Assembly: GCA_003993805.1 (NCBI GenBank)
Contig: RSEF01000002.1
Location: forward strand, 97,209,063 to 97,273,062
Direction: 5' to 3'
Length of the DNA: 64,000 nt
Source: Himantopus leucocephalus
Lineage: Eukaryota; Chordata; Aves; Charadriiformes; Recurvirostridae
Of the stretch, positions 1-12,700 are shown piece by piece. The position numbers and the translations under genes were made by a program. How positions within the stretch are numbered: position 1 is the stretch's first letter; each line of letters opens with the position of its first letter. The notes beneath the pieces were generated by a model. It saw only the letters and a list, made by a program, of their open reading frames with translations. It ran no database searches and was not told the DNA's origin.

Positions 1-510
1 AATGAACTCTAACTGGGCTTACAGTTTAAAGGATCATTAAAAGTCAAGAGCCACCATGTGGAAGGCTAAATTACACACTATAAAAAATGAGTGTCTCTTG
101 AGAACTTCTGGTGGGACATTAATGTTTTTCAATGTCAGTGCAGAACGTTTTGCAGAACTTTTCAGCAGAAAATATAACCCAAATATTCACTCACTCCTAG
201 ATTACATACAGATGTATGACACCTCAGTTAACTGCTCAGCCAGTCCCCTACTTCCTTCTAAATGCAAAGATAAGCTTTAATCTAGTCATAAAGGATGCCA
301 GGTTACCCAATAAAAACAAAGTGAAAAATAAAAAATACAGAATATTGAACTACTTTGGAGATTCCAGAGAAGCTGAAATGAGCCGATGCAGTTGGGCCAA
401 CAGTATGAAACCCTCCTGCAAAAATCTCCTGCCTGAGGGATAAACAAACACTCCTCAGAAAAATGTAGTAACTCTCTAATGCTCAAACTCATTTGCAACA
501 TATCGGTGAC
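1..510. other. AT-rich unique sequence, nothing recognised
   Basis: I see no repeat family, RNA gene or exon-like frame here. The short open frames overlap each other on both strands and have no recognisable protein content. Confidence 0.6.
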
Positions 511-519
511 TTGAAAGGT

Positions 520-628
520 ACCTTGCCAAGGTCCATATATATTAGTATTTATGCAAAGGTCCATATACGCCAAGTATATATCTTGGTATATACCAAGATA
601 CCAAGGACCAAGATGCCAAGGTCCTCCA
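520..628. repeat. Cluster of CCAAG/CTTGG inverted repeats with a 22-bp perfect palindrome
   Basis: Positions 579-600 form a perfect 22-bp palindrome whose half-site is TATCTTGGTAT. Around it the motif CCAAGGTCC and its variants recur near 527, 556, 602 and 618, in a background of TATA-rich spacers. The block could fold into a cruciform or hairpin. I cannot tie it to a known element. It may be a degenerate local duplication or the tip of a small non-autonomous DNA element. Confidence 0.6.
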
Positions 629-2104
629 TTTTGTGAGGGTAAGAGCCTATTGAACGGAAGCAGATTTCTCTAATAATGAATTACTTTATCCAAGAGTTAT
701 CTCCTATTTAAACCATAGCTCTCAAGATACAAAGTGAATTGTAATGTTGATGTGAGGTCTGTGAATGAATGGTTTTGTTTTTTCCAGGCATCCAAAAAGA
801 ACCTTTTAAGGAAATTTAAACTGATAATAAATACCTCCATTTGTTTCAAATAAAAGTCGTGCTATGTGATATCCTTCAAACTTGCAAAATATCCATTCCA
901 CAAGGGAAAGAAATCTCATCTGGGAGAAATACAAAATATTGAAATGACAGAGGGTTTTTTAGGGTATGTCTTGGATATATCAGATTTTACTAAGATTTAT
1001 ATTTAATTAACATTTTATTAGTAAAATTTAGTACGTAACTGAAGAAAGTTCCCCAAGAAACTACTTCCTTCTGTTTTCAAGATTTTCATAGTAGTATTTG
1101 CCTTCATCATTACTTTTATTCACTGCAAAGACATTGAAGAATTGCTCATGACAAGACCATTCCAAAGACAGTTCCACAATTTTTGTGTTTTTTGGCTAAG
1201 CTGTAAATCATTTGGAATAACATCATGTTTGGAAGGAGTAAGACTTAATCATAACATGCTTTCTTATATTCTAAAGCAGCAAAGATTACAGACTTTACAG
1301 ACGAAGGAACTACTCAGTGATTTGAGTTTCCGAGAACCAAAGCTTCAGTAAACAACAATTCCTTCTGATAAACATCCAGTCTCAATTTGAAAATGAGATG
1401 GAGAGTAGATACCTACCTGTAAGTGTGTCAAATCTGGGCAATGTGTGATTGCTAAGGGAATGCATGAAGGCATTTAGAGATATTTTCAGGTTAAAAGTTG
1501 TATGTGTTGTGGAGCTTAGGGCATGCAGATGTCACTGCTAGTTAACAAGGGTTTAAAACAAAAAAACCCACATTGTATTCTCATATTGTTTGTTTTAAGT
1601 CTTACTTGTGGCCTTACGTTGTTTTGTAGACTGAATTCAGATTTTACACTGGTATCTAGTGACTCTTCTTTTAACATGCTAAAACGTTTTAAATCTTTAA
1701 ATCTTTCCTTACAAAGTTTTCTTTAACGCTGGTGGGTTTTTTTTATTTCTAAGAGTCTCTAATCCTTCAGCCTCCCATAGAAATTCCATCTATATATTCT
1801 GGTGATTCACTATCAATATAATGAGTACCTTTCCCAGAGGAGTCATTATTTCCTGTTACTACTCCCCTGCCTGGGTATCTAATTATCAGCTTACCCTCTT
1901 TTGACACAGCAGCACACTTATGGTGTTCACAACAGGCTGGTTTTCTGTTATGGACCCTAAATCTTTTTTTAACCGGTGTTCTAGCAGCAACATAGCATCA
2001 TAGATGTCTGACCCTATTTTTAGTTGTGTTAAAACACATTTTTGTATGAATGGACCAGTGAGCTGAATATGTCCATTTATCATCCAGTAAGCTGAATCTC
2101 TTTG
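629..2104. other. AT-rich unique sequence, nothing recognised
   Basis: No repeat ends, splice-flanked frames or RNA structures were recognised. Short A/T homopolymer runs are the only low-complexity feature. Confidence 0.6.
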
Positions 2105-2161
2105 AATCTACCAGTCTACATGTCATATGTCATCTACAATCTACCAGTTCATGTCATATGT
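2105..2161 (+). repeat. Two-copy direct repeat, 33-bp period
   Basis: AATCTACCAGT followed by CATGTCATATGT occurs at 2105-2130 and again at 2138-2161. The copies differ by two extra bases in the first. This is a small local tandem duplication, of the kind produced by replication slippage. Confidence 0.75.
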
Positions 2162-2691
2162 AAGGTGTATCCACATTTTTAATTCACATTTAATTGCAGA
2201 TGCTAAAATACGATATTGCTGAGAATTAATCCCTGAGAAGCCCCAGCTGAAAAATCCCACTTTGACTCCCCTGCTGACAAGTAATTTTTTGAATCCTTTG
2301 TTCCATCATGTTCCATGTTCCACCATTTTATGTTTGTGTTACTGGAGTTATATCATGCTAATTTTTTTCAGAATATCATGTGGTACTAATTCAAAAGCCG
2401 TTCTTAATTCCACATACATTACATCTAAATGGTCATCTTTTATTAACCAAAATTGTTATTCCTGTTAAAATTACAACAAACCTACCTGAAATCATACATT
2501 CGTAAGACCTATTCATAGGCTACAGAAGGTCACTCAAGTTCTCACAAAATCTTACTTGTCCAATTCATTACCAGTATGAAAAACCAAATATATTCAAATG
2601 TATTTTTACAGTAGACATATTTTAACAGTATAAAGCATTTGGCAGCACCCAATAAAAAGTAGAAATACAGAAGAGAGGAGGGTAGCATTAA

Positions 2692-2718
2692 GCACTCTGC
2701 ATTATCTGTGCAGAGTGC
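2692..2718. repeat. Perfect 10-bp stem, 7-nt loop hairpin
   Basis: GCACTCTGCA at 2692-2701 is exactly complementary to TGCAGAGTGC at 2709-2718, separated by the loop TTATCTG. The stem is GC-rich against an AT-rich background. No U-run follows it, and the arms are too short for a microRNA precursor, so I call it only an inverted repeat. Confidence 0.7.
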
Positions 2719-3230
2719 GGTAGTTCTTAAGCAGCCTATTCCCCTGCATTTGAACTGAGTAGGCATTCTCCCTTTGTTGATACCTGTTCTCTCCTACACT
2801 TCTGCCACGAATTTCCAGTGCTTTTAATATGTGCTTGTGATGCAATATAACAAATAATTAGCATGTTATAGTTTATTGATGAGTTTGGTGTACTAAAATA
2901 GTATTTCTATGAGAGTTCTTCTGTCCATTCTCAATAATAATGTATGAACTAACATAGATGTATATTCTAGGTGATATTAAACCAACTCATTGTTATTACA
3001 AAGCCAGATTCTTCTTGAATTTATCAATGTGGTAATGCTGCCAAGCCATAACACTAAACTGTTTGACAGTATAAATCAAAGTCCCTTTATCTTCCAATCC
3101 ATCAGTACATTTCTTTGCTTAAAATTTATTGCCCTGGCAGTTGCAAATATGTGGGGAAAGCCAGCTACTGTAAAGATTTACATCACTAACATATTTTTTT
3201 TCACGATAAATAATACAGAAAGAAATACCA

Positions 3231-3272
3231 TGTGTGTGTGAGAAAGGGAGAGAGAGAGAAAGAGAGAGAAAT
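3231..3272 (+). repeat. (TG)n followed by (GA)n-rich microsatellite
   Basis: A short TGTGTGTG tract runs directly into an interrupted GAGAGA/GAAA tract. It is a compound, impure simple repeat of about 40 bp. Confidence 0.85.
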
Positions 3273-6200
3273 GCACTAAAAGTTACTTTGAAAAATCAGT
3301 TTACTTTTCATTCTATTATTTCATTTTAATGTTAAATATTACTTTGACTTTTTTCTTTAACATTAATTCTGAATATCAACTTAAACGAACCTTTATTTCA
3401 TTTTTAAAAGAACCGTTCCAGTCATAGATACCCTTGTGAATTTTGGAAGAAACTCAGCAAGATACTAGCCTGGGGATCTAAGGACGGATGGGAAAACAGG
3501 ACTGGGGATTGAAGAAAGATGCATTTGCATATCTTGTGGCTATAGTCTAGGTCTTTTTTGTAATAAATCAAAATAAGTACAGAAGTTCTCAATACTGGGT
3601 AATCGACAAGACAATTCTTGTATCCTAAACCTAATGGTGACCTCACTCATCATATCTTACTTGGGAAAGAAATTATTTCCTGCTCTTGGTGGGTAAGTTT
3701 CATTGTTAGTTACTTCCCATCAGCTTGTATGAAAAAAAACCAAACCCTCAGTCTCTGTTCAATTAGTTGAGTCTGGATTATTTCTACTGTAGAAGAAAAT
3801 GCAGGCTTATGATTTTGCAATGGGATTTTACCGAGGTAGTATATAGGCACTGATTTTTAATACCAATTAGATGTTACCACACCCATCATTTCAAGGCTAA
3901 AGTAATTTAGGACTTAAAGTTGGGCAAGAAAGCTTTTGTGCTCCACTGAAGTTTTCAGGATTGCAAAATAATTCAGTTCAACAAATCAAGCTCACAACCT
4001 TTGTATTTTTGTGGAAAAATAGAAAGAAGAAATCCAAGGTCTTATCTCCATGCCACCTTACAGCCAACATCTCATCCATATCCAAAACGTGAGGCACCGC
4101 TTTCCTTGAATGAGTCTAGAGCTGTGAAATTAATCTTCTTTCATAGCAAATAAGTAACCTAAACACTAGAGAGTTCATCATTCAGGTGTTAGGTTTGCTC
4201 TGTACATGATAATTCATATTTGTTTTAAAGAAATCAACACTGCATCTGGTAAATGTGGTGCTCTCTTTAACCTGCATCTGTGGATGTCTATGATATAAGT
4301 TGCCTCGGAGAAGAGTGACACCCACCATACAAATGAGCACGGCCTCAGGCTGGCTTAGGTCACTGATGGAACTTGCTCTCTGTTTTTGACGTGCAAACCC
4401 TCCCCACCCCCAAAATTCACCTCAGCATGAGGAAACCTTTTTTTTGACAGAACAAGTCTGTTCCCACAGACAGTTTCACACTGTTTTGCAACAGATTACC
4501 AACCAAATCTATTTGGTAGCGAGTGTCTAGATGAATTTGTCAGTGAGCAACAGGCGTGGGATTGCTCCACGAGGGAACGAGTCAGGAGCTGAGGTGTCAC
4601 TAGTGCAGGCAGGGCAGTGGCCTCACCCATGGGGCGCAGTCCACCAACATCTGAGCACAGCAGGTAGAGCAAGGTATTGGTGAAAGGGTCCATAAACTGA
4701 CAGCACTAAGTTTATTTCAACAGTGGTGGGAGTAGAGGTGATCCTCATGTTTTCATGAAAAAATAGTAGTTATAGCTGTGAGCAGATCATGAGAAATGTG
4801 TTTTCTGTATGTTTGGAATGATAGTAACTTGTCATGTTTTAACCATCTGCCCAAAACTCAAGTCATTTTTAGAGGTTTGTCACACTACATAGACAGGTGC
4901 GTACATGTTCAGAATTTGTAGTGTGTTTCTGCTTGACCTTCCATTTGTGTCCTATTGCAGCTAACAGTTTATCTAGTGATGTCTGTTTACCTTGCAATTT
5001 AATTTAGACTACAGCCTGTAGTTTGCAACTATGAATCTGTAGAAGGAGAAAATCTGCTGGGCCAGTAAGTCAAGACAACTGTGTGGGAGCTGCCTACAAA
5101 AGCTTGGGTAGTGTTACCCTGACAACCTAGTGTGCTCACTGGTGGAGTGAGCTATACCACATATCTACCATATAGTAATCATTCACTATTTTGAGTTCTG
5201 CCATTGGGATGCTGTCTATAGAAATATATCCCAGATGAACATAAAAACACATCATGAAAGACGGACTTTACATCTTCTAGCATATAGTACAAGAACAATT
5301 AGCTCATGGATGTTCAAATGAAAACACCTTCTGAATCCAGTTCCAGCTGAGAGGAATCTAAGTTTAACAGAGCAGTATACCACCTCACTCCTTGTCTTAA
5401 AAGTTCCCTTAATTTTACTTTAAGAAAATTTCTATAATTAACAAGGTTATTCCTGCAATTATTCTGTTTTGGGTGTATTTTCTTTTTCTGACTCTGATTT
5501 AAAGTGGCTTCATAACAGTAGAAAAATACTTATTGACTTGGTGGTGTGTGGGGGGGGGTGATCTGGTATACCATGGCAATTTAATTTTTCTTTATTGTAT
5601 TTTACTTTGCCAGTATGTTAAAAATTCATTTTTCAAACCTCTTTGCTGATCATTGCCTTGTCTAGAAAGTTTTGTTGACCATTAAAATTATCCTCATATT
5701 TACATGTCTCTAAATATTTTCACGTGTCTTTTTGCCCTTTCTAGAGTAAAATCTAATGGCATTTCAAGTCCTTTCTTGAGTATGCAAAAGAACTTTTTGA
5801 AAAGAAAACTGACTGCATAATAGACTTTAATATTTCATCAGAGAGCTTCAGCTGCTTCTGAGTTAAAGCTTAAAGTGGCACTGGTTTTAACTATAACATG
5901 TTTTGCAGTTAAGCAGACCACATCTTAAGACAGCTTTTTAATCCCCGTGCTTATGCATTTTTACAAGAAAGAATTGCCATTAAACTAATTTCTGTTCACA
6001 CACATTTCACACTGCACAAATGACAGCATAACTTTCGTATAAAACAGACCGAAAACTAAAATGAAGCCTCTAAAACATGGAATTTCATAGATACGTTGAA
6101 CTGTTTCACTGACATATCAGAAATTACATATTAACAATTACACTACAGTCAGTGGGAAACACTTTGTATAGGGTTCTTGTGATCTCTGGCACAGAAATGA

Positions 6201-7429
6201 AAGGAATAACATTAATCAAATGTCAACATTCATCCCAGCAATGTGTTTTGTATTATCCAGAGTATTCGCTTCGTGACAATTATATCCAGGTTATCTTTTG
6301 CAATTTTGTACCTCAAGGTGGGGAATGTTTAAAAGGAGTAATAATAAGTCTCCATATCTTTTTCTTCCCCCCTCAGGCCTTGCTTTATTAACACATACTG
6401 CAAGACAAATGTACGTATGAAGGGTCTACCAAAATCATAGAACTTTTGGAGTGGTACCCCAAAATTGCCTAGATTGCTCTGAGGACAGTTCATCAAGGTC
6501 ATAATCAAATATAAGGTATAACCTGCTAAGAAAAATTTAGAGACAATGGATACATGTGTCAAAGGGCTAAAATTGCAGAGACAAGCTTATCAGGAAGTAA
6601 GTGTTGAAGACCTTCACAACTCAGCCACCTTACAGCCAGGTGCAATTTCATGGGCAAGGGAAAAGAAGGACAATAAGAAGTACAGCCAGGTGGTTGCTTT
6701 GTGGCACATCTGTGTTTGAAGCTGTGCTGTGCTGAACTGAGCACCCAACGTTCAAGTCCATGCAAAGCCGTTAGTGAGTTTGGAAAAACTTACCAGCTGT
6801 GGGCCTCAGCTCACAGCTGTCTTGTACTGGGAGCAACAGGGGACTTCCAAAAGAGCTGGCTTGTCCTTAGCTATGCTTATGGCTATTCTAAATACAGTTA
6901 ATCACTCCTTTTGGGTCTCTGCAGGGGAGAAACAGACTTTTGTCTTGTTTCCCTAAGTATTAACTTGTGCAATTTGATGCAAACTGTTGTCATACATTTC
7001 TTGTACTTCAGTTTATGGGTCTAAATAAGTTCTGAAACAATCGGGTCACTGAAAATACCAGTCACTTAAGTACTAGGGTGTACTAGGATGTTCTACTGCA
7101 AGTGCCAAAATTTGAACACCCCCAACTCGTCTCTTAAAATGATCTATTATCATGATGACACATCAAAATCTTGTCAGCCGAATGTGCAGCGTATTCCTCC
7201 TCTCTATGCTATGAAAGATACTCTTACTCCTGCATTATGTGGTACATTTACCTCCAATGAGAGGGAAAACTAGAATTGCCAAGGTGTTATTTGCCTAAAC
7301 CTTTGACTGCTTTTAGTGTTGCCCTGTTTCACTTTTTGCATCCCTACCGTAGATCATATGCAGGCAACACATTATAGCAAGATGGCAAATTGATTCTTCA
7401 AGCTTCAGAATACTCTGTGGTTTTCTAGC
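3273..7429. other. Unique AT-rich sequence with minor low-complexity tracts
   Basis: No gene or interspersed repeat was recognised. Two small structures are visible. One is a 16-nt inverted repeat at 4502-4517 (ACCAAAT, 2-nt loop, complement). The other is a G9 run near 5550. A slightly more GC-rich patch lies at about 4530-4700, but its only open frame is short and unrecognised. Confidence 0.55.
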
Positions 7430-7625
7430 AGAACATCATAGTCCCAAAGCCATTTTGAAGATTCCCTGTGGCGGGAACATTCCTATGCAGCATTGCACAA
7501 ATGACAGGCTTTTTCCGGTCGCATGCAGGCTTTCAAAGCAGAAGGAAGGGAAATGGCCTAAGCATGGCAACCTCTGGATGACAGAAATCTCCGAACAGCA
7601 GACAACTTAAAAGAGCATTACATTG
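7430..7625. promoter_or_regulatory. Candidate conserved non-coding element
   Basis: This stretch is less AT-biased and less repetitive than its surroundings. It keeps several CpGs (GGCGGGAAC, CCGGTCGCATGC) that are normally lost in neutral vertebrate DNA. It contains plausible factor sites: ATTGCACAA (C/EBP-like), AATGACAG (MEIS-like) and TTGATTAC (PBX/HOX-like). No open frame explains it. The call rests on texture only, since no alignment was available, and the sites could be chance. Confidence 0.25.
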
Positions 7626-9544
7626 ATTACAAAAGTAGTACAAAGCAATAATATACCATATGTCTCTGTATAAGACAGGTTCTTTTCAGATGAAATATAT
7701 AATGCAATAACAAAAACTAAATTACTATCAGGTCGATAATAAAAACAAGGATGACACAGTACCGAGAATGTTATTCGTTATGAGAGAACCCCATATACTT
7801 CATATTTGGACAAATTCTGTAGTTTAGTTCCTTCCTAAAGAAGGAATTAACCTGCCTTCAAATTAAGATATTTCTTTTCTTACACTAATGTCTTATGTCC
7901 TTGCTAAAATGAAACTCCTCAACTGAGAAGCAAGCTTTCAATTTATAAGAAGTATACATCTTTTTCATCAGAATATTTGGTTCAGTTTGTTCATGTGTTC
8001 TTTGCAAAAGAAAAAGTGAGAGTTCTGACAACATACTGTTGAAACCACATGCAGCAACCTGAGAAAAAGAGCATAGTGTTCCTCCTCTCATAAAGGCACA
8101 TACAGCCTGTGATGCAGGAGGCCAAATCCTCCCCTATCACAAGAAAATATTATTATATAACAGAGGCTTCCCATTGTCTGCTTTCTTGTCCGTGTATACT
8201 TGACACAGAGCAATAGCTTTCTTAATTCTTGCTAGGTCCCAATTAGGGTTCAATTCATCGACTGTTGAACTGGAACAGTCCAGGAGAGACCTGCAGCTGG
8301 ATATCATGGTGGTTAGAGCACTGTCCTGGAATACCCGAGCCTGTGCACCAAAGCAGATAAGGGACCCCAAATGTGGGTGTTCTCCACCTCAAAGGACTCT
8401 CTGGCTGGCTTTGCAACTGGATTTACAGAGAGACATACAGTCCTGAAATTAAACTGGTCCTTCTGAAATTCATTGTATATGTAATTGTGTTAATTCAATT
8501 TGACAAATATTCTGAGGAAAGATTGGTTTGGTGCTTACCTCAAAATTACGTATGCATGCTTGTTTGTTTCAGTTTTATGATTTTGCTGACAAAGTCATAG
8601 TGAGGGAAAATTAAAAGGATTTTATGAATTGGTGTTTCCGTACCATTAGCTGTCAGCTGAAAAGTCAGAAAGTCAGACTTAAGTCTGTGTGGTTTGGGGT
8701 TTTTTTTTTTCAATTCTGAGTTGGTACAGCTTAGCACCACTCTATTTAATTCTTAATCCTACAGAGTCAAAATAAACTATTTTGAACTACAACTGCATAA
8801 ACGGAAATATTCTATGAAATGTGGAATTTTAGCGTCAGAGCTGTTTGTTGTTCAGAAATTAGACTACAGAATATTTTCTCATGCTTTCTGTAGTACTGTT
8901 TTCAAAGTTCAAGTTGATTGGATTGCTAGTACAGAGATAATTCCAGGGGAAAGTGTTCTTGATCTGCTGCATTTCTTTTTCTCACACATTAGCCTTGCAA
9001 AAGATGCAAAATATGCCATAATGAGTCACCTATCAAAAAAGGAATGAAGGAATGTGGCGGGCTTTTATTAAGAATCAAAAAACAAAACCCAAAGCACTTC
9101 TTGAATATGTTTCCTCACAGAATTCCAGTTTCAAAGGTAATGATTAGTACTTTCTTCTTTAGATTTCAATTAAAAGAGAAAATTTAGCACTACATTGTTT
9201 CATTTTGGAGAGCATGGAACAACAAAAGTGCTGGCACATTTTTCCCTATTCTCTGCCTTCTCACTTCCCCAAGCTTTCTGATGTCTTTCCAGTTTGGAGC
9301 TCCTGCTTAGATAAAACAGATGACTTTCTGGGCCTGCTTCTGCTAACAGCAGGCAGGAGCAACGGTGACTGATTGGTTGAAACATGAGGATTAATGGGTA
9401 TTTATATTTCATTAAATTTTATGCTCACTGGAGAATAATGTATCACTCGCAGATATTGAAACATATGTCAACCCTATCCACTTACATATAATTCAATTTG
9501 ACTTAAATGCATTGATCAAATTTTATTAAAGTCCAATATATCTT
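7626..9544. other. AT-rich unique sequence, nothing recognised
   Basis: Only simple A/T-rich DNA is visible, plus a T-run near 8700. The overlapping open frames on the two strands carry no recognisable domain. Confidence 0.55.
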
Positions 9545-9810
9545 CCAAAAAGGCCCGCTAACACAATATTGCTCCTTCACATTCATCAGATAAAAGGAGG
9601 CAATTGTGTTGTAATTCTATTTATACCATTTTTCGGGAAAAGGGAGATTATTGTGAAGCGAATACTCATTACAAGGTGACTGGCGCTGGCTGAAGGACTT
9701 GAGACTGAGATTATTAAGCGAATTCTCAAGTGGTGCCCTTTAGTTAAAATTACCCCAGGGTGGGTCATGCCTGTTTTCATCCCCAGTGGAAACGAGAGAT
9801 CAGCGTTGTT
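9545..9810. promoter_or_regulatory. Candidate conserved non-coding element
   Basis: The sequence has complex texture with retained CpGs and several homeodomain-like TTAAGCGAAT and ATTACAAGGTGAC cores. AAGCGAAT recurs at about 9655 and 9715 in similar GAGATTATT contexts (AGATTATTGTGAAGCGAATA and GAGATTATTAAGCGAATT), which gives a paired-site look. It has no coding potential. An old enhancer is an inference from texture; cross-species alignment would decide. Confidence 0.3.
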
Positions 9811-12030
9811 AACAATATTATCCAGGAAAGTTTGCCATGTGAGATTTTGGAGTATGCTAGCAATTTATTCTTTTTTTTCCCTTAAAGCTCAGTTTATGAA
9901 TCATGCATAACAGTCTTGAAAAACTACTTTTCAGTATTTATTCCTCTTTTTTTCTCTACATCCCTCATTTTTATTCAACTTTTGCAATTACTCTTACTGT
10001 GATGATAAAGAAAAATATAAAATGTTTATTTCTTCAGTTCTGCACAAAAAAAGGAGGATATTTTATATAAAGTCCCTCTCTCAAAACAACCACAGTGATA
10101 ATGGGATGTTTCTCCAGCGTTTGGGTTTAGACCCTTGCTAGCAGTTTGTACTGCGTAGATCAGAAGTTTAAAAATAAGGATTTAGCCTTCCTGATGAATA
10201 GAAATAAAAACTTTTTAAAGCCATGATCCAGCACTCATTTAGTCCTCATTCTCAAACTATAAGGGCGGTGGGGTTGGTGTAATATGTCTTAGCGAGCTCT
10301 TCGTTTGTTTCTGACTTAAGTGTTATTAGGGGCTAAACTGCCTGCAGTCCAATATACAAGCGATTATCTCAGCAGAGGAGTTTCAAAGAAAAGGTCGATT
10401 TCTAGACTGGAAAAGAAAGGCTATTGGCCAGGAAGGATGTTCAAGAGTCAAAATAAGGGATTGTGAAAGTCTAGTTAATCTCAGGAAACTTAAAAAAATG
10501 TGGTTACACCGTGTGGGATCTAAGCACATCACCTGGACTAGTGTCCCACCTCACAAGGTTTGAAATTACCCTAAGGTCACTGGGAACCTTACTTAAATAA
10601 AAGCATAATTTTTCTAATGTTAATTACCCTGGGAAGCCTCCCCAGAATAACACGAGTCTTATCCTCAAATAATGTTTCTTCCTTTTGCTGTACTTTTTAT
10701 TTCCTGTAGGTGCTATTTTGTTCTTCATTGACTATCAGCCTCCTCATGTGAATAGAGTTAAGTTTACTGTACAGTTTGATTAGTTTTTGTCCAAAATAAT
10801 AAACAATTTCAAACTTAGTACTTCCACTCAACTTATTTTAGAATATCAGAACATTTCTATAAATAAAAAAGTACAATTAAACAAAGTAAAACATTCGGAA
10901 ATGCTTCCCCAATAGATTTCTGGGTTTTGATCAGCTCTAATAAAGTTACTGTCCTGGTTTCTACGCATCAAGCAGAACTTGAAGATAATTTTTTTTCATT
11001 CTTGGGGAAAAAGAGCATCTGTACAAACACATGATTTCATGTTAATATATTGAGATGCAGTAAGTATATTTGTCAACAGAAATTCTAGATAACATCAAAA
11101 TACTGATGATATCTCCCTGTTATCAAAACCCTTACAAACCCATTAAAATTCAAATCACCAGCCAGTCTCTTTTCCTGAGGCTGATGCTTCTGTCAAGACA
11201 TTTGGTCCAAGTCTTTTGAATACATATATTTAGCTTTTCCCCAAACAAACTGAAGGTCTATTTGTTCACTTGTGGAGGAAAGTGATCACTCCTTTTTTCA
11301 CTCTGTAGGATGCGCTGCTCAGGCCTGCTCCAGACTTGAAATCTTATAGTGCTTTGTGTATCTGAAAATAATTTCCGCACTTTTAGATAGTGAATGAGAC
11401 AGTTTCCTGACAATTAGTCAGTTCCTTCATCTGTTTACCTTTAGGTTGCTTATCATTCACTCCAAGCATTGGGACTTTCACAGGCACATTGGCAATGTTT
11501 CCAAGATTAACTCTTTTTACCCTGGCTAAATTAGCTAACCTTTTTTCAAAAACATCTCCTAGGACTTTACATAGACAATGGGTTTATGCAGGTTGTATAA
11601 GCTCACATATTTGTAAACATACAAATTATCTTTAGCATGCCAATTTTTTATATGCATTTCAGGAATAATGTGGCTTTATGTAAACAAGAGGAAAAGACAA
11701 GTAAAATAATTTTCTTTCAATAGATCCTGAAGGCAAATACCAACAAAGAATGCAATTCAACTCTTTATGCAATTGTATTGATAGAGATATGGTCCAAACT
11801 TAGATTTTTTTTAAGGTTCAGAAAGCATTTGCCAGTGCAGCTCATCAGATGTTGTCAGATCAACATATTCGTATATCTAAACATGATTTTAAATATGTTT
11901 CCAATATTAGTTATATGGGCTCCAGAAGGGAATAAACCAGTGCAAGAGAATCTTCTAGAACTGCTTCTGCATATTGCTTTTGCCAGACCACAGCTAGAAG
12001 TTGAAGCACAAATTTAACCTTAAGGTCCTT
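9811..12030. other. AT-rich unique sequence, nothing recognised
   Basis: No repeats or exons were recognised. Homopolymer T and A tracts are frequent. Confidence 0.55.
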
Positions 12031-12500
12031 ATAGAATCATAAAATCGTTTTGGTTGAAAGAGACCTTTAAGATCACCGAGTCCAACCATTAACTTAATGC
12101 TGCCAAGTTACCACTAAACCATGTCCCTAAGTACCATATTTACACATCTTTTGAATACCTCCAGGGATGGTGACTCCACCACTTCCCTGGGCAACCTGTA
12201 CCAATGCTTGATAACCCTTTCAGTGAAGAAATTGTTCCTAATATCCAATTCAAGCCTCCCCTCACACAACTTGAGGCCATTTCCTCTTGTTTGTTACTTG
12301 GGAGAAGAGATCAACCCCCACCTCACTGCAACCTCCTTTCAGGTAGTTGTAGACAGCAATAAGGCCTCCCCTCAGCCTCCTCTTCTCCAGGCTAAACAAC
12401 CCCAGTCCCAGGCTTTTCTCATAAGCCTTGTGCTCTAGACCCCTCACCAGCTTCGTTGCCCTTTTCTGGACATGCTTCAGCACCTCAATATCCCTCAAGT
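12031..12500 (-). mobile_element. CR1 LINE fragment, 5'-truncated, with the C-terminal end of its ORF2
   Basis: The left edge ATAGAATCATAAAATCGTTT is the reverse complement of the diagnostic CR1 3' end, which carries ATTCTATGATTCTATG-type octamers. The minus strand encodes the last part of the CR1 ORF2 reverse-transcriptase polyprotein, for example [20 protein letters not shown] and then a [14 protein letters not shown] segment. That frame is open from 12579 down to 12262. CR1 copies are normally truncated at the 5' end during target-primed reverse transcription and lack a poly(A) tail, which fits here: only about 470 bp of the 3' end is present. The copy is dead. Its right end abuts a second CR1 copy in the same orientation. 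Confidence 0.93.
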
Positions 12501-12514
12501 AGTTCTCACAGCTT

Positions 12515-12700
12515 GGAATTGTGGAACAGCTGAGGTGGGAAGGGACTGTGGGAGGTCTTATTGTCAACCTCGTGCTCAAAGCAGAGTCAGATGTGAGGAC
12601 AGGTCTGGTTGCTCAGTGCTTTGTCTAGTCTGGTCCTGAAAATCCCCAGGAAGGGGGATTCCACAGCCTCACTGGACAACCAGCTTTCCACAAGCTGCTG
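12515..12700 (-). mobile_element. Second CR1 LINE 3' fragment, same orientation
   Basis: The left edge TGGAATTGTGGAACAGCTGA restarts the CR1 3'-end signature. It is followed by the typical GGAAGGGACTGTGGGAGGTC and, further on, CTGAAAATCCCCAGGAAGGG and CCTCACTGGACAACCAG. These are reverse complements of the CR1 3' region. The sequence differs clearly from the adjacent copy, so it is probably another subfamily or age class rather than a tandem duplicate. The adjacency implies one copy landed in or beside the other. Confidence 0.85.

Noticed and set aside
2692..2718. Hairpin as a microRNA precursor or terminator
   Set aside because: The stem is only 10 bp. There is no extended imperfect duplex and no relevant transcript context.
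12121..12438. 105-codon plus-strand open frame
   Set aside because: It is the antisense shadow of the CR1 ORF2 fragment on the minus strand.
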